Made by a program: the position numbers and the translations under genes
Shown here: piece after piece, positions 1-8,459 of the stretch
Layout: each line of letters starts with the position of its first letter
Position numbering within the stretch: the first letter of the stretch is position 1
DNA from: Moraxella haemolytica
GTDB taxonomy: Bacteria; Pseudomonadota; Gammaproteobacteria; Pseudomonadales; Moraxellaceae
Reading direction: 5' to 3'
Length of the DNA: 64,000 bases
Assembly (NCBI RefSeq): GCF_030177935.1
Contig: NZ_CP089974.1
Location: 1,798,001-1,862,000, forward strand
The notes under the pieces: model-generated
Told to the model about the DNA's origin: nothing
The model's database searches: none
The model's input: the letters and a program-made list of their open reading frames with translations, nothing else

Positions 1-111
1 AGAAATCAACCCATGAGTCAAAAATGTGTTGAGATAACACAAGATGAACTTAATACTTTGATTATTAAAAATTTAGCTAACTTTGAGTATGATAATAAAT
101 ATAAAACTTAA
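1..111 (+). CDS. 3' end of an unidentified protein, cut by the window edge
   Basis: Frame 1 is open from the first base and ends with TAA at 109-111, giving at most 37 residues in the window. An ATG at position 13 could start a 32-residue peptide, but the open frame upstream of it makes a truncated longer gene more likely. The visible tail is rich in Asn, Lys, Glu and Asp and shows no motif I recognise. A strong hairpin terminator follows directly, which supports this being a real gene end. Confidence 0.45.
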   Translation, partial: RNQPMSQKCVEITQDELNTLIIKNLANFEYDNKYKT

Positions 112-153
112 GCACAAAAAAACACAACTGCTTCGTTGTGTTTTTTTGTGCTT
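110..153. terminator. bidirectional intrinsic terminator
   Basis: A perfect 18-bp stem (110-127 with 136-153) closes an 8-base loop. The outer arms carry A7 and T7 runs, so it works in both directions. It lies between the partial plus-strand gene ending at 111 and the minus-strand corC ending at 170. Confidence 0.85.
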
Positions 154-169
154 AATACCACTACGCCGT

Positions 170-1024
170 CTATGGCAAATAAGCCATCTCAAGCAAGCGG
201 ATAAATCGCCCTTCAACATCAATAACGGTAATATACCAATCATTAATCTGCACCTGCTCACCCTCTAGATGACCAACTGAGCCTAATGCCTGCATGACAA
301 TCCCACCCATCGTATCAACATCTTCATCATTAAAACAAGAACCCAAAATTTCATTACAATCGCTAATCGGGGTAGATGCCTGTACTAGCCATACACCCTC
401 TTTGGTGGGGTGGGCTATGATGTTGTTAATGGTACTGTCTTCATCAATATCATCATGCTCATCAACGATGTCACCAACAATTTCTTCAAGCAAATCTTCC
501 ATCGTTGCAATACCTGAAACCGAACCAAAATCATCTAAGACAACCGCCATATGCACTTGTGCTTTTTGTAGCAATCTTAAAAGCGTATCCGAACGAGCGT
601 TTTCGTTGATATACAAAGGCTTTCTGACAATATCTTTTAGGATAAAAGGGGAATCATCGCCCTTGGCACGCTTTGCAAAAATCGGAATCAAATCTTTAGC
701 CAACAAAATACCAATAACTGCATTGTCATCATGGCTATCAAAGACAGGATAGCGAGAATGCTCTGTCTCAAGTAGCACCGACAGCACATCAGCAATATCA
801 TCATCGCTACTGATGGTAGATAACTGTGGGCGTGGCGTCATGATTTCACGCACTTGAGTGGCAGGCAGGTCAAGTACACCCTCAAGCATATCAACCGTAT
901 CAGGCTCCAAAAATTGGCGAGAATCCTGCACTAATTTTAATAAATCATCACGAGTTTCAGGGGCAGTGGATAGCCAGCGTTTAAGCCCACGAGTCCAACT
1001 GCCCGAATGACTGTCATCAGACAT
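170..1024 (-). CDS. corC: CorC/HlyC-family CBS-domain protein
   Basis: 284 residues. The order is a charged N-terminus, two CBS domains at roughly 58-117 and 125-185 (EIMTPR opens the first, MAVVLDDFG-SGIATMEDLLEEIVGDI ends the second), then a CorC/HlyC transporter-associated domain at about 200-280. The family lacks the membrane DUF21 domain found in longer relatives and is linked to magnesium and cobalt efflux, probably as a nucleotide-sensing cytoplasmic partner. In Escherichia coli corC (ybeX) sits next to lnt; here lnt is about 18 kb away, so that link is not kept. The ATG at 1022-1024 gives the normal family start. The family call is firm; the transport role comes from relatives. Confidence 0.9.
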   Translation of the reverse strand: MSDDSHSGSWTRGLKRWLSTAPETRDDLLKLVQDSRQFLEPDTVDMLEGVLDLPATQVREIMTPRPQLSTISSDDDIADVLSVLLETEHSRYPVFDSHDDNAVIGILLAKDLIPIFAKRAKGDDSPFILKDIVRKPLYINENARSDTLLRLLQKAQVHMAVVLDDFGSVSGIATMEDLLEEIVGDIVDEHDDIDEDSTINNIIAHPTKEGVWLVQASTPISDCNEILGSCFNDEDVDTMGGIVMQALGSVGHLEGEQVQINDWYITVIDVEGRFIRLLEMAYLP

Positions 1025-1156
1025 AAAAAGCCTCTTAATCCTTAAAAATCTGCCAAGAAATCAGCAGAAAAATCATGTTTAATGTAGCGGATTTATCAAG
1101 ATTATTCAAGCGTTATTTTGTAGCAGTTATCTGTATGGTCAAACGCCCACCAACCA

Positions 1157-1681
1157 TCAGACTTTAACCCAGCGAATAATCCGCTCTTCTATCTCATCTT
1201 CATCAAAAGCCGTCTCAGGCACGCAGCGACCACGCACCCCCACTTTATTCATGGCAAGCTCGTGCCTTTGCTGACCTGCTAACAAATAATGCCAATGTGG
1301 TAAATTTTGCCCTAGATGCAATCGCTTATACGCACAATGTCTAGGTAACCACATCATATCTGCCACCATGTCGGCAGTCAGACGAATGCAGTCAGGAACT
1401 TGTGCTTTGCGATTGGCATAATCTGAACAATGCCCTGTCTGGCAGTTTAAAAGCTGGCACGCAACATCTGTGTACTCAGTAAAGCGAGGATCATCATCGT
1501 CCAAGAACTTCACCAGACAACACACCCCACAGCCATCACAAAGTGCTTCCCATTCTGCATCGTTCATCTCATGTAGCGTATAACGCTCCCAAAAACACTC
1601 TCTAAGCCCATCTGTTGCATCAATATCTCGCCCATAAATCAAGTCAGACATCAAAGCCATCTCATCATCTTTTTGGGGCAT
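1157..1681 (-). CDS. YcgN/UPF0260-family cysteine-cluster protein
   Basis: 174 residues. A conserved CDGCGVCC motif sits near residue 50, with further Cys at CQLLNCQTGHC and PDC and the typical WLPRHCAYKRL segment, which is the arrangement of the YcgN/UPF0260 family. The Cys pattern suggests metal or Fe-S binding, but no function is established to my knowledge. The ATG at 1681 lies inside the end of pepD (17-bp overlap); internal ATGs at 1660 and 1651 are also possible, and none has a strong ribosome site. The tight spacing suggests co-transcription with pepD. Confidence 0.85.
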   Translation of the reverse strand: MPQKDDEMALMSDLIYGRDIDATDGLRECFWERYTLHEMNDAEWEALCDGCGVCCLVKFLDDDDPRFTEYTDVACQLLNCQTGHCSDYANRKAQVPDCIRLTADMVADMMWLPRHCAYKRLHLGQNLPHWHYLLAGQQRHELAMNKVGVRGRCVPETAFDEDEIEERIIRWVKV

Positions 1682-3158
1682 TTGCCAAAATTGTTGTCAG
1701 TAACTGCCAATAAACATTCACACTGTCTATATGCACCATCTCTTGAGGTGAGTGGGCATTTTTAATGGTAGGTCCAATAGAGACAATATCCATCTTAGGA
1801 TAGCTTTGCTTAATCAGACCACATTCAAGCCCTGCGTGAATCACTTTAACAGCAGGCTCATGCCCTAAAATCTGGGCGTACAATTCATTAGTCAACGGCG
1901 TAATTTTAGAATGTTGGTCAGGATTCCAACCCACATAACTGCCTGTAAACTCAGCTGAAGCCCCCACCAAAGCAGCCAAACTTGCCAAAACCGAACAGAT
2001 TGCTTCTTTGCCAGATTCTACCAGTGAACGAACGAGTAAATCAGCATAAAGTCCATCATCTTTTAGATTTACTACACCAAAAGACAAAGAAGTCTCAACC
2101 GTATCTTCTGCCACATCAGAATAACGCACCACACCATTTGGCAAAGTATTTAGTAGATGAATGACTTTGGTGGTATCTGCCACACTCAAAGACCGCTTGG
2201 CATTCACAGATTCAAGCACACAAGTACACTTAGGCTCTGCCTTAGCAATCTCACCATAGATGACATCAAAAGCTCGTTGTAACGCTTCTGCCAACTCACT
2301 ACCCACGCTTTTATCACAGAGCAGATGCACCGTCGCTTCTCTAGGAATGGCGTTTCTTAGCGTACCACCTGCCAGATGAGCAATGGCAAAACAATGCTCA
2401 AACTTAGGCAATACATCAGCCAAGATGCGTGCAATAATCTTAATTGCATTACCACGATTTTTATGAATGTCCAGTCCAGAATGCCCACCTTTTAGCCCTT
2501 TGATGGTCAAGGCAACTCCGCCATCAAAACCATGCTCATCAACCGTAACAGGCAGATGAATATTGGCATCAATACCGCCTGCACAGCCAACATACACCTC
2601 ACCTATCTCTTCAGTGTCGGTATTAATCATCATCTTGGCAGACAGTTCGCCTGCTTGTAGTCCAAAGACGCCAACCATGCCAGCCTCTTCGGTCATGGTA
2701 AGCAGAACTTCAATCTCAGGGTGTACCAAATCATCTGCTTCTAGCACCGCAAGACAACTTGCCATACCAATACCATTATCCGCCCCCAAAGTTGTGCCTG
2801 TTGCCATCAGCCACGCATTGTCATCAGGGCGAAGTCTGAGCATGATAGGGTCAGTGGTAAAGTCATGCTTGGTATCAGCATTTGCCTGAGGTACCATGTC
2901 AAGATGGGCTTGCAAGGCAATCGGCTCATGCCCCTCCATGCCTTTGGTAGCATTTTTTTTGATAATTACATTACCTACCGCATCACGCCAAGCTACCAAC
3001 CCTCGCCCCTTTGCCCAATCAATGATGTGCTTTGCTAACGCTTCTTCATGATAGCTTGGATGGGGAATGGCACAGATTTTGGCGAACCATTGCCAAAGTA
3101 GTGGCGAACCAAAGTCTTTAACCACTGCCAAATTATTGTGATAAGCATCAATATTCAT
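1665..3158 (-). CDS. pepD: cytosol non-specific dipeptidase (aminoacyl-histidine dipeptidase)
   Basis: 497 residues, a usual PepD length. This M20-type metallopeptidase hydrolyses dipeptides, including carnosine-like Xaa-His substrates, in the cytosol. Metal-site motifs are visible: ALQAHLDMV near residue 85, GADNGIGMA near 125 and TEEAGMVGV near 155, followed by the dimerisation insert and a C-terminal GLECGL motif. The ATG at 3156-3158 is the expected family start. The gene overlaps the start of the following YcgN-type gene, so the two are probably translationally linked. Confidence 0.93.
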   Translation of the reverse strand: MNIDAYHNNLAVVKDFGSPLLWQWFAKICAIPHPSYHEEALAKHIIDWAKGRGLVAWRDAVGNVIIKKNATKGMEGHEPIALQAHLDMVPQANADTKHDFTTDPIMLRLRPDDNAWLMATGTTLGADNGIGMASCLAVLEADDLVHPEIEVLLTMTEEAGMVGVFGLQAGELSAKMMINTDTEEIGEVYVGCAGGIDANIHLPVTVDEHGFDGGVALTIKGLKGGHSGLDIHKNRGNAIKIIARILADVLPKFEHCFAIAHLAGGTLRNAIPREATVHLLCDKSVGSELAEALQRAFDVIYGEIAKAEPKCTCVLESVNAKRSLSVADTTKVIHLLNTLPNGVVRYSDVAEDTVETSLSFGVVNLKDDGLYADLLVRSLVESGKEAICSVLASLAALVGASAEFTGSYVGWNPDQHSKITPLTNELYAQILGHEPAVKVIHAGLECGLIKQSYPKMDIVSIGPTIKNAHSPQEMVHIDSVNVYWQLLTTILANAPKR

Positions 3159-3369
3159 TACTATTTCCTATGTATTTACCCAAGCTTATTCTAGCACATT
3201 TTATCACAAGTCTGGCAAGTCTTATCCATCAGCCCAATCACATGGTACAATCATCATAAACACAAAAAACCATCTAGCACCGCACATCTAATACAAAGAC
3301 CGCCAGCCTCATTGCCAATTTTATCTCCAATGATGATGGGCATTGACCAACAACAAAGTTAAAGCCGAC

Positions 3370-4125
3370 TCATCGCACCCGATAATACCACTCATGCTTT
3401 ATCTTAAAACCAATCTCAACAAGACTTGCCAAAATACGCCCTGTCAGCCCCCAGACAATCTCTGGCGTGCCATCATTATCCACATCATAGACCCAAGCTG
3501 GAGTGTGTAGCTTGGCGGACTTGTTGGTCAGTTGTCTATCAAAGATGTGGTCTTTGGGGGCAGTCTTTAACATCTCAAAAGGCAACCAAAAAATCTTGGC
3601 AATTTCATCATCATTGGGCACCAGTGTATCCACCACCTTAGCAGACACCGAGACCACCACAGGTCGAACCAGTAGTCCTGTTTTGGAGATTTGCATCGGC
3701 AAATAGCCCAAAATATCAGCACTCGCTGTATTTAGCCCAACTTCTTCGCACGCCTCTCTTAAGGCGACATCAGCAGAGCTTCCGTCCATCTCATCACGCT
3801 TACCACCAACAAAGGACACCTCCCCTGCATGACTATTTAGCCTGTTTGACCGCCTTGTTAAAAGCAGGCGAGTCGTTGGTTCATCTGCGATGACCACCAA
3901 AACACACGCTTGTGGCAAAGGCTTGTTCTTAAGCAGTTGTTCATAATGCCTGATGGCTTGCTCACGAATAAGCCCTGTCAACAGCTCATTATTATCCGTA
4001 TAAGGCAAGACATCTACTCCCTGATATCCATTTAGTCTGGTAGATAACTCATAAAATCGGTGTTCTGGTGGCACACAGACGGTCTGCTTATCAATAAAAT
4101 CATTTGTCATTTTAGGTGTTTTCAT
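3370..4125 (-). CDS. Nudix hydrolase, NudL-like CoA pyrophosphatase
   Basis: 251 residues. The UPF0035 signature of CoA diphosphatases is present (LLTRRSNRLNSHAGEVSF followed by VGG, where Pro is usual instead of Val), directly before a Nudix box ending REACEEVGL. Members cleave CoA to phosphopantetheine and 3',5'-ADP. The N-terminal 70 residues before the Nudix domain are longer than in the smallest NudL proteins. An internal Met at codon 6 is an alternative start. It is divergent from the second Nudix gene starting at 4167 with only about 40 bp between, so the two promoters must overlap. Confidence 0.8.
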   Translation of the reverse strand: MKTPKMTNDFIDKQTVCVPPEHRFYELSTRLNGYQGVDVLPYTDNNELLTGLIREQAIRHYEQLLKNKPLPQACVLVVIADEPTTRLLLTRRSNRLNSHAGEVSFVGGKRDEMDGSSADVALREACEEVGLNTASADILGYLPMQISKTGLLVRPVVVSVSAKVVDTLVPNDDEIAKIFWLPFEMLKTAPKDHIFDRQLTNKSAKLHTPAWVYDVDNDGTPEIVWGLTGRILASLVEIGFKIKHEWYYRVR

Positions 4126-4166
4126 TTAAACTTAATCAACTTTATTATAACACCAAAACTCAAGCC

Positions 4167-4736
4167 ATGCCCTACTGCTTACACTGTGGCAATCCTGCCT
4201 CACACATCATACCTGATGGCGATACCAAAGAACGCCTTGTCTGCCCTGCTTGTGGCTATATCCATTATGACAACCCCAAGATCATCTGTGGCGTACTGGC
4301 TGTGCATGAAGGTCAAATTCTGTTATGCCGTCGTGCCATTGAACCACGCTATGGACTGTGGACGCTTCCTGCTGGCTTCATGGAGCTTGGCGAGACGATG
4401 GTAGATGGAGCAAAGCGTGAGACACTAGAAGAAGCAGACGGAATGGCAGAAAATACCAAGCTGTATGCCCTGCTTGATCTGCCACAATGGGGGCAAGTTC
4501 ACGCCATGTATCTGGCAAATCTAAAAGAAGGGAAATTCGGCATTGGTCCTGAAAGTCTAGAATGCCGACTGTTCTATCCACACGAGATAGACATGGACAA
4601 TCTTGCCTTTGAGACGGTGCGACAGACCATTGAGCGGTATTTGGCGGATAAGGCAACATTGGAGAAACAAGGCAAAGATAGCGATGATTTTGATAATTAT
4701 CCGCTACATGAAGTCCACCTCGCACAAAAACCATAG
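4167..4736 (+). CDS. Nudix hydrolase with N-terminal zinc ribbon
   Basis: 189 residues from the chosen ATG at 4167. A zinc-ribbon (CLHC, then CPAC about 20 residues later) opens the protein and a Nudix box follows (GFMELGET, then KRETLEEADG). The last part departs from the consensus EExGU, as is usual in this zinc-ribbon subgroup. The frame is open upstream to an ATG at 4116, but that start would overlap the divergent gene and place 17 unconserved residues before the zinc ribbon. The substrate is not predictable from sequence; relatives act on nucleotide diphosphate derivatives. Confidence 0.8.
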   Translation: MPYCLHCGNPASHIIPDGDTKERLVCPACGYIHYDNPKIICGVLAVHEGQILLCRRAIEPRYGLWTLPAGFMELGETMVDGAKRETLEEADGMAENTKLYALLDLPQWGQVHAMYLANLKEGKFGIGPESLECRLFYPHEIDMDNLAFETVRQTIERYLADKATLEKQGKDSDDFDNYPLHEVHLAQKP

Positions 4737-4739
4737 AAC

Positions 4740-4780
4740 AATAAAAAAGCCATAGACATCGCATCTATGGCTTTTTTATT
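4740..4780. terminator. bidirectional intrinsic terminator
   Basis: A perfect 16-bp stem (4740-4755 with 4765-4780) with a 9-base loop and A6/T6 arms. It separates the convergent Nudix gene (ends 4736) and the M3 peptidase gene (ends 4799). Confidence 0.9.
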
Positions 4781-4798
4781 ACTTGGATAGTACCTTGA

Positions 4799-6949
4799 TT
4801 AGATAATACCTCGAGATTTTAGCAAGGCAGTAACATCAGGTTTTCTACCCATGAACTTCTCAAACAATGCCATCGGCTCATCAGATCCACCTTGCGACAG
4901 TACTGCATCAATAAAGTCTTGACCTGTCTTGCGATTAAACACCCCTTCTTTTTGAAAGCGTGTAAAACCATCACTAGCAAGCACATCTGCCCACATATAA
5001 CCATAATAGCCTGCCGAGTAACCACCTGAAAAAATGTGGTTAAAGCTATGTGCCATACGCACCCAAGCGGGTTCATTAACCACAGAAATACGCTGACGAA
5101 TATCCTCACGAATACGAGCAATCGCACCTGTATCGCCTGATTGATATTCGCTATGCAAACGAAAATCAAACAAACCAAACTCAAGCTGTCTAACGATGGC
5201 TGTTGCCGATTGATAGTTTTTGGCGGCAGACATTCTATCAATCATGTCTTTAGGTAAAGGTTCGCCTGTCTGATAATGACCAGAAATCAAACCTAGCGTA
5301 TCCATATCCCATGTCCAATTCTCTAGAATCTGACTTGGGAACTCCACCGCATCCCATGCCACACCATTGATACCAGAAACTGCTCGTACATCTACTTGAG
5401 TTAGCATATGATGTAAACCATGTCCAAACTCATGGAATAAAGTTTCAACATCTCTATGCAATAGCAAAGCAGGCTCATTGCCACTGGCGGCGGCAAAGTT
5501 ACATACAATCATTGACACAGGCAACTGAATTGAGCCATCAGCCGTTTGATAGCGATTCATCACATCACTATGCCAAGCACCGCTTCGCTTATTCTCTCTA
5601 GCAAACAAATCCAGATAAAAAGAAGCAATGTGCTTACCTTCTTTGAATAACTCAAAGAATCTCACCCCTGGATGCAAGACGGGCACATCTTTTCTTTCAC
5701 GCACAGTTAAGCCAAACAGACGATTGGTCAACTCAAACATGCCCGACAGTACTTTATCTACAGGGAAGTACGCCCTTAACATCTCTTTATCAATGTCATA
5801 ACGCTCTTGCTTGAATTTTTCGGTCAAATAAGACAAATCCCATGGCATCAGCTTATCTGTTTTAGACAACAGTTCTTTGTCTTTAGCATACTCCTCAAGC
5901 TCTTGAATTTCCGCTTTAGACTTAGAGTGAGTCTGTGATAACAAATCACCCAAAAAATCAAGCACTTGAGCTGGACTTTCTGCCATTTTATTTGCCAAAG
6001 AATACTCAGCATGAGACTCAAAACCAAGCAGTTTAGCACGCTCTAATCTGAGTTGTACCAGCTCGTTCATGATGGCGGTATTATCCCATTTACCAGCATT
6101 TGGACCTTGATCGGACGCACGAGTTCGGTACGCCTCAAACATTTGTTGTCTTAGTTTTCGATCATCAGCATAAGTAACGATGGCGGCATAGCTTGGATAA
6201 TCCAAGCCGAAGCGATAGCCTAATAAGCCTTTTGACTCGGCTGATTTTTTTGCACTGGCTAAAGCAATATCACTAAGACCTTGTAGCTTTTGTTTGTCTT
6301 CAATAACAATCTCAAACCCCATCTCAGAATCAAGCACATTATTACTAAAATCTGTAGATAGCTCAGACAATCTGGTAGAAATTTCAGTATAGCGTTTAGC
6401 GTCCTCTCCTTCTAATGCCACACCAGACAGTCTAAAATCAAGCAAGGCGTTATCAATTGCCTTTTTTTGAGCTTTCGAATAACTGGCGTATTCTTTACCT
6501 TGTTTTAACTGATTAAAGGCATCGTACAGCGGTCGGTGCATACCAAACCATGTATAAAATTCTGTTAACGATTTCTGTGCATCACCATATACCTCTCGCA
6601 ACGCTTCAGAGTTTTTTAAAGAATGCAACTGACTAATAGTAGACCACACACGCTCAAGTTTATTTTGAGCATCTTCTAATGGGGCATAGAAGTTTTGCCA
6701 AGTAATGCTCTTTTGTGTGGTTAACGCCTTGACCACATTGGTATTATACTCAATCACATAATCAACAGCAGGCTTAATGTGTTCAAGCTGAATGGCGGTA
6801 AAGTTAGGCAATCCTATAAAATCAAGCAAAGGGTTGTTTTCAAGCTCCTTGCTTAGCACGAGTGCTGTCGGATTTGCCACACCAAATTTTGGTAAGCTGA
6901 TGGCAACCAAACTACCCAGACCCATTTGTAAAAAACGACGACGCTCCAT
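4799..6949 (-). CDS. M3-family oligopeptidase with Tat-like signal
   Basis: 716 residues. The M3 zinc site is clear: HEFGH with His506, Glu507 and His510, then a downstream acidic stretch (VEFPSQILENW) that should hold the third ligand. The fold matches oligopeptidase A / peptidyl-dipeptidase Dcp thimet-type enzymes, which cut short peptides. Unlike cytosolic OpdA, this protein begins MERRRFLQMG, followed by a hydrophobic stretch ending near GVA-N, a twin-arginine-type export signal. That predicts a periplasmic or exported oligopeptidase. The ATG at 6947-6949 is preceded by an AGGA-type ribosome site. The family call is firm; export is inferred from the N-terminus. Confidence 0.88.
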   Translation of the reverse strand: MERRRFLQMGLGSLVAISLPKFGVANPTALVLSKELENNPLLDFIGLPNFTAIQLEHIKPAVDYVIEYNTNVVKALTTQKSITWQNFYAPLEDAQNKLERVWSTISQLHSLKNSEALREVYGDAQKSLTEFYTWFGMHRPLYDAFNQLKQGKEYASYSKAQKKAIDNALLDFRLSGVALEGEDAKRYTEISTRLSELSTDFSNNVLDSEMGFEIVIEDKQKLQGLSDIALASAKKSAESKGLLGYRFGLDYPSYAAIVTYADDRKLRQQMFEAYRTRASDQGPNAGKWDNTAIMNELVQLRLERAKLLGFESHAEYSLANKMAESPAQVLDFLGDLLSQTHSKSKAEIQELEEYAKDKELLSKTDKLMPWDLSYLTEKFKQERYDIDKEMLRAYFPVDKVLSGMFELTNRLFGLTVRERKDVPVLHPGVRFFELFKEGKHIASFYLDLFARENKRSGAWHSDVMNRYQTADGSIQLPVSMIVCNFAAASGNEPALLLHRDVETLFHEFGHGLHHMLTQVDVRAVSGINGVAWDAVEFPSQILENWTWDMDTLGLISGHYQTGEPLPKDMIDRMSAAKNYQSATAIVRQLEFGLFDFRLHSEYQSGDTGAIARIREDIRQRISVVNEPAWVRMAHSFNHIFSGGYSAGYYGYMWADVLASDGFTRFQKEGVFNRKTGQDFIDAVLSQGGSDEPMALFEKFMGRKPDVTALLKSRGII

Positions 6950-7064
6950 AATAATCCTCCTGGTTAAGATTAAACAACTTGTCTTATTTTATCCAATATC
7001 AATAAGAGTGGTAGCTAGCTTATGCAAAACTCATCAAAAAGTCAAGGTATTTACCACCCAACCA

Positions 7065-7094
7065 AAAACCCCCACCATCTCTGGCAGGGGTTTT
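7065..7094 (-). terminator. terminator of the str operon, after tuf
   Basis: On the minus strand an eight-base stem (7087-7094 with 7065-7072, AAAACCCC/GGGGTTTT) encloses the loop and ends in a T run. It begins about 48 bp after the tuf stop codon. Confidence 0.8.
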
Positions 7095-7141
7095 GGGTTA
7101 AAGCTGATGCTTTGTTTTGGTTTGTGTTGGTTTGTTAAAGA

Positions 7142-8332
7142 TTAGCCTTTAACATTAGCAACAACACCAGCACCTACAGTACGACCACCTTCACGGATAG
7201 CGAAGCGTAGACCTTTGTCCATAGCGATTGGGTGGATAAGCTCGACACTCATCTCAACGTTGTCGCCAGGCATAACCATTTCAGTACCTTCTTGTAGAGT
7301 GATGGCGCCAGTTACGTCAGTAGTACGGAAGTAGAATTGTGGGCGATAGCCATTTAGGAATGGCGTGTGACGACCACCTTCTTCTTTTGATAGTACGTAT
7401 ACTTCTGCGTCAAATTGAGTGTGCGGAGTGATTGAACCTGGCTTAGCAAGTACTTGACCACGCTGAACTTCTTCACGCTTAGTACCACGAAGTAGTACAC
7501 CACAGTTCTCGCCAGCACGACCTTCGTCTAGTAGCTTACGGAACATTTCAACACCAGTACAGGTAGTCTTAGCAGTGTCTTTGATACCAACGATTTCAAC
7601 TTCATCACCAACTTTGATGATACCAGACTCAACACGACCAGTTACAACAGTACCACGACCAGAGATTGAGAATACATCTTCGATTGGCATTAGGAATGGA
7701 CGATCGATGTCACGCTCTGGCTCTGGGATATAGCTGTCTAGAGTGTCTAGTAGCTCAAGGATAGCTGGTTCGCCATATTGACCTTGATCACCGTTTAGAC
7801 CTAGTAGTGCAGAACCTTTGATGATTGGTGTGTCATCACCTGGGAAGTCGTAGTCAGATAGAAGTTCACGCACTTCCATTTCTACTAGCTCTAGTAGCTC
7901 TTCGTCATCAACAAGGTCACACTTGTTCATAAATACCATGATGTATGGTACGCCAACCTGACGAGATAGTAGGATGTGCTCACGAGTTTGTGGCATTGGG
8001 CCGTCAGTTGCAGCAACAACCAAGATAGCACCGTCCATTTGAGCTGCACCAGTGATCATGTTTTTAACATAGTCAGCGTGGCCTGGGCAGTCTACGTGTG
8101 CGTAGTGACGAGCTTGAGTGTCGTATTCAATGTGAGAAGTGTTAATGGTAATACCACGTGCTTTTTCTTCAGGAGCTGAGTCAATAGCAGCATAGTCTTT
8201 AGCTTCACCACCGTGGTGCTTAGCAGCAACAGTAGCGATAGCAGCAGTTAGTGTGGTTTTACCGTGGTCAACGTGACCGATGGTGCCTACATTTACGTGT
8301 GGTTTGTTACGTTCGAACTTGGCTTTGGCCAT
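7142..8332 (-). CDS. tuf: translation elongation factor Tu
   Basis: 396 residues, full length. The GTPase motifs are all present: GHVDHGKTT near residue 18, DCPGHADY near 80 and NKCDLVD near 135. EF-Tu carries aminoacyl-tRNA to the ribosome. It is the last gene of the str operon, 127 bp after fusA, and has a strong AAGGA ribosome site before the ATG. A second tuf copy elsewhere is common in this group but cannot be seen here. Confidence 0.99.
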   Translation of the reverse strand: MAKAKFERNKPHVNVGTIGHVDHGKTTLTAAIATVAAKHHGGEAKDYAAIDSAPEEKARGITINTSHIEYDTQARHYAHVDCPGHADYVKNMITGAAQMDGAILVVAATDGPMPQTREHILLSRQVGVPYIMVFMNKCDLVDDEELLELVEMEVRELLSDYDFPGDDTPIIKGSALLGLNGDQGQYGEPAILELLDTLDSYIPEPERDIDRPFLMPIEDVFSISGRGTVVTGRVESGIIKVGDEVEIVGIKDTAKTTCTGVEMFRKLLDEGRAGENCGVLLRGTKREEVQRGQVLAKPGSITPHTQFDAEVYVLSKEEGGRHTPFLNGYRPQFYFRTTDVTGAITLQEGTEMVMPGDNVEMSVELIHPIAMDKGLRFAIREGGRTVGAGVVANVKG

Positions 8333-8395
8333 GATATTATTCCTTTTTTAGAATGCTTAAGATAAATGATTATCCAGCAAATGATTAACTGATTT

Positions 8396-8434
8396 ATGAT
8401 ACGCTCAATTATCAAATACAACTGAGCGTATCAT
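8396..8434. other. hairpin between fusA and tuf
   Basis: A perfect 12-bp inverted repeat (8396-8407 with 8423-8434) with a 15-base loop lies in the 127-bp fusA-tuf gap. No T run follows on the minus strand, so it does not look like an intrinsic terminator. An mRNA processing or stability element is possible. Confidence 0.6.
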
Positions 8435-8459
8435 AGCTTTAGATTAAGCAAGCAACGAA

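Noticed and set aside
4116-4166. Upstream ATG extension of the zinc-ribbon Nudix gene
   Set aside because: It would overlap the divergent Nudix gene and adds unconserved residues before the zinc ribbon.
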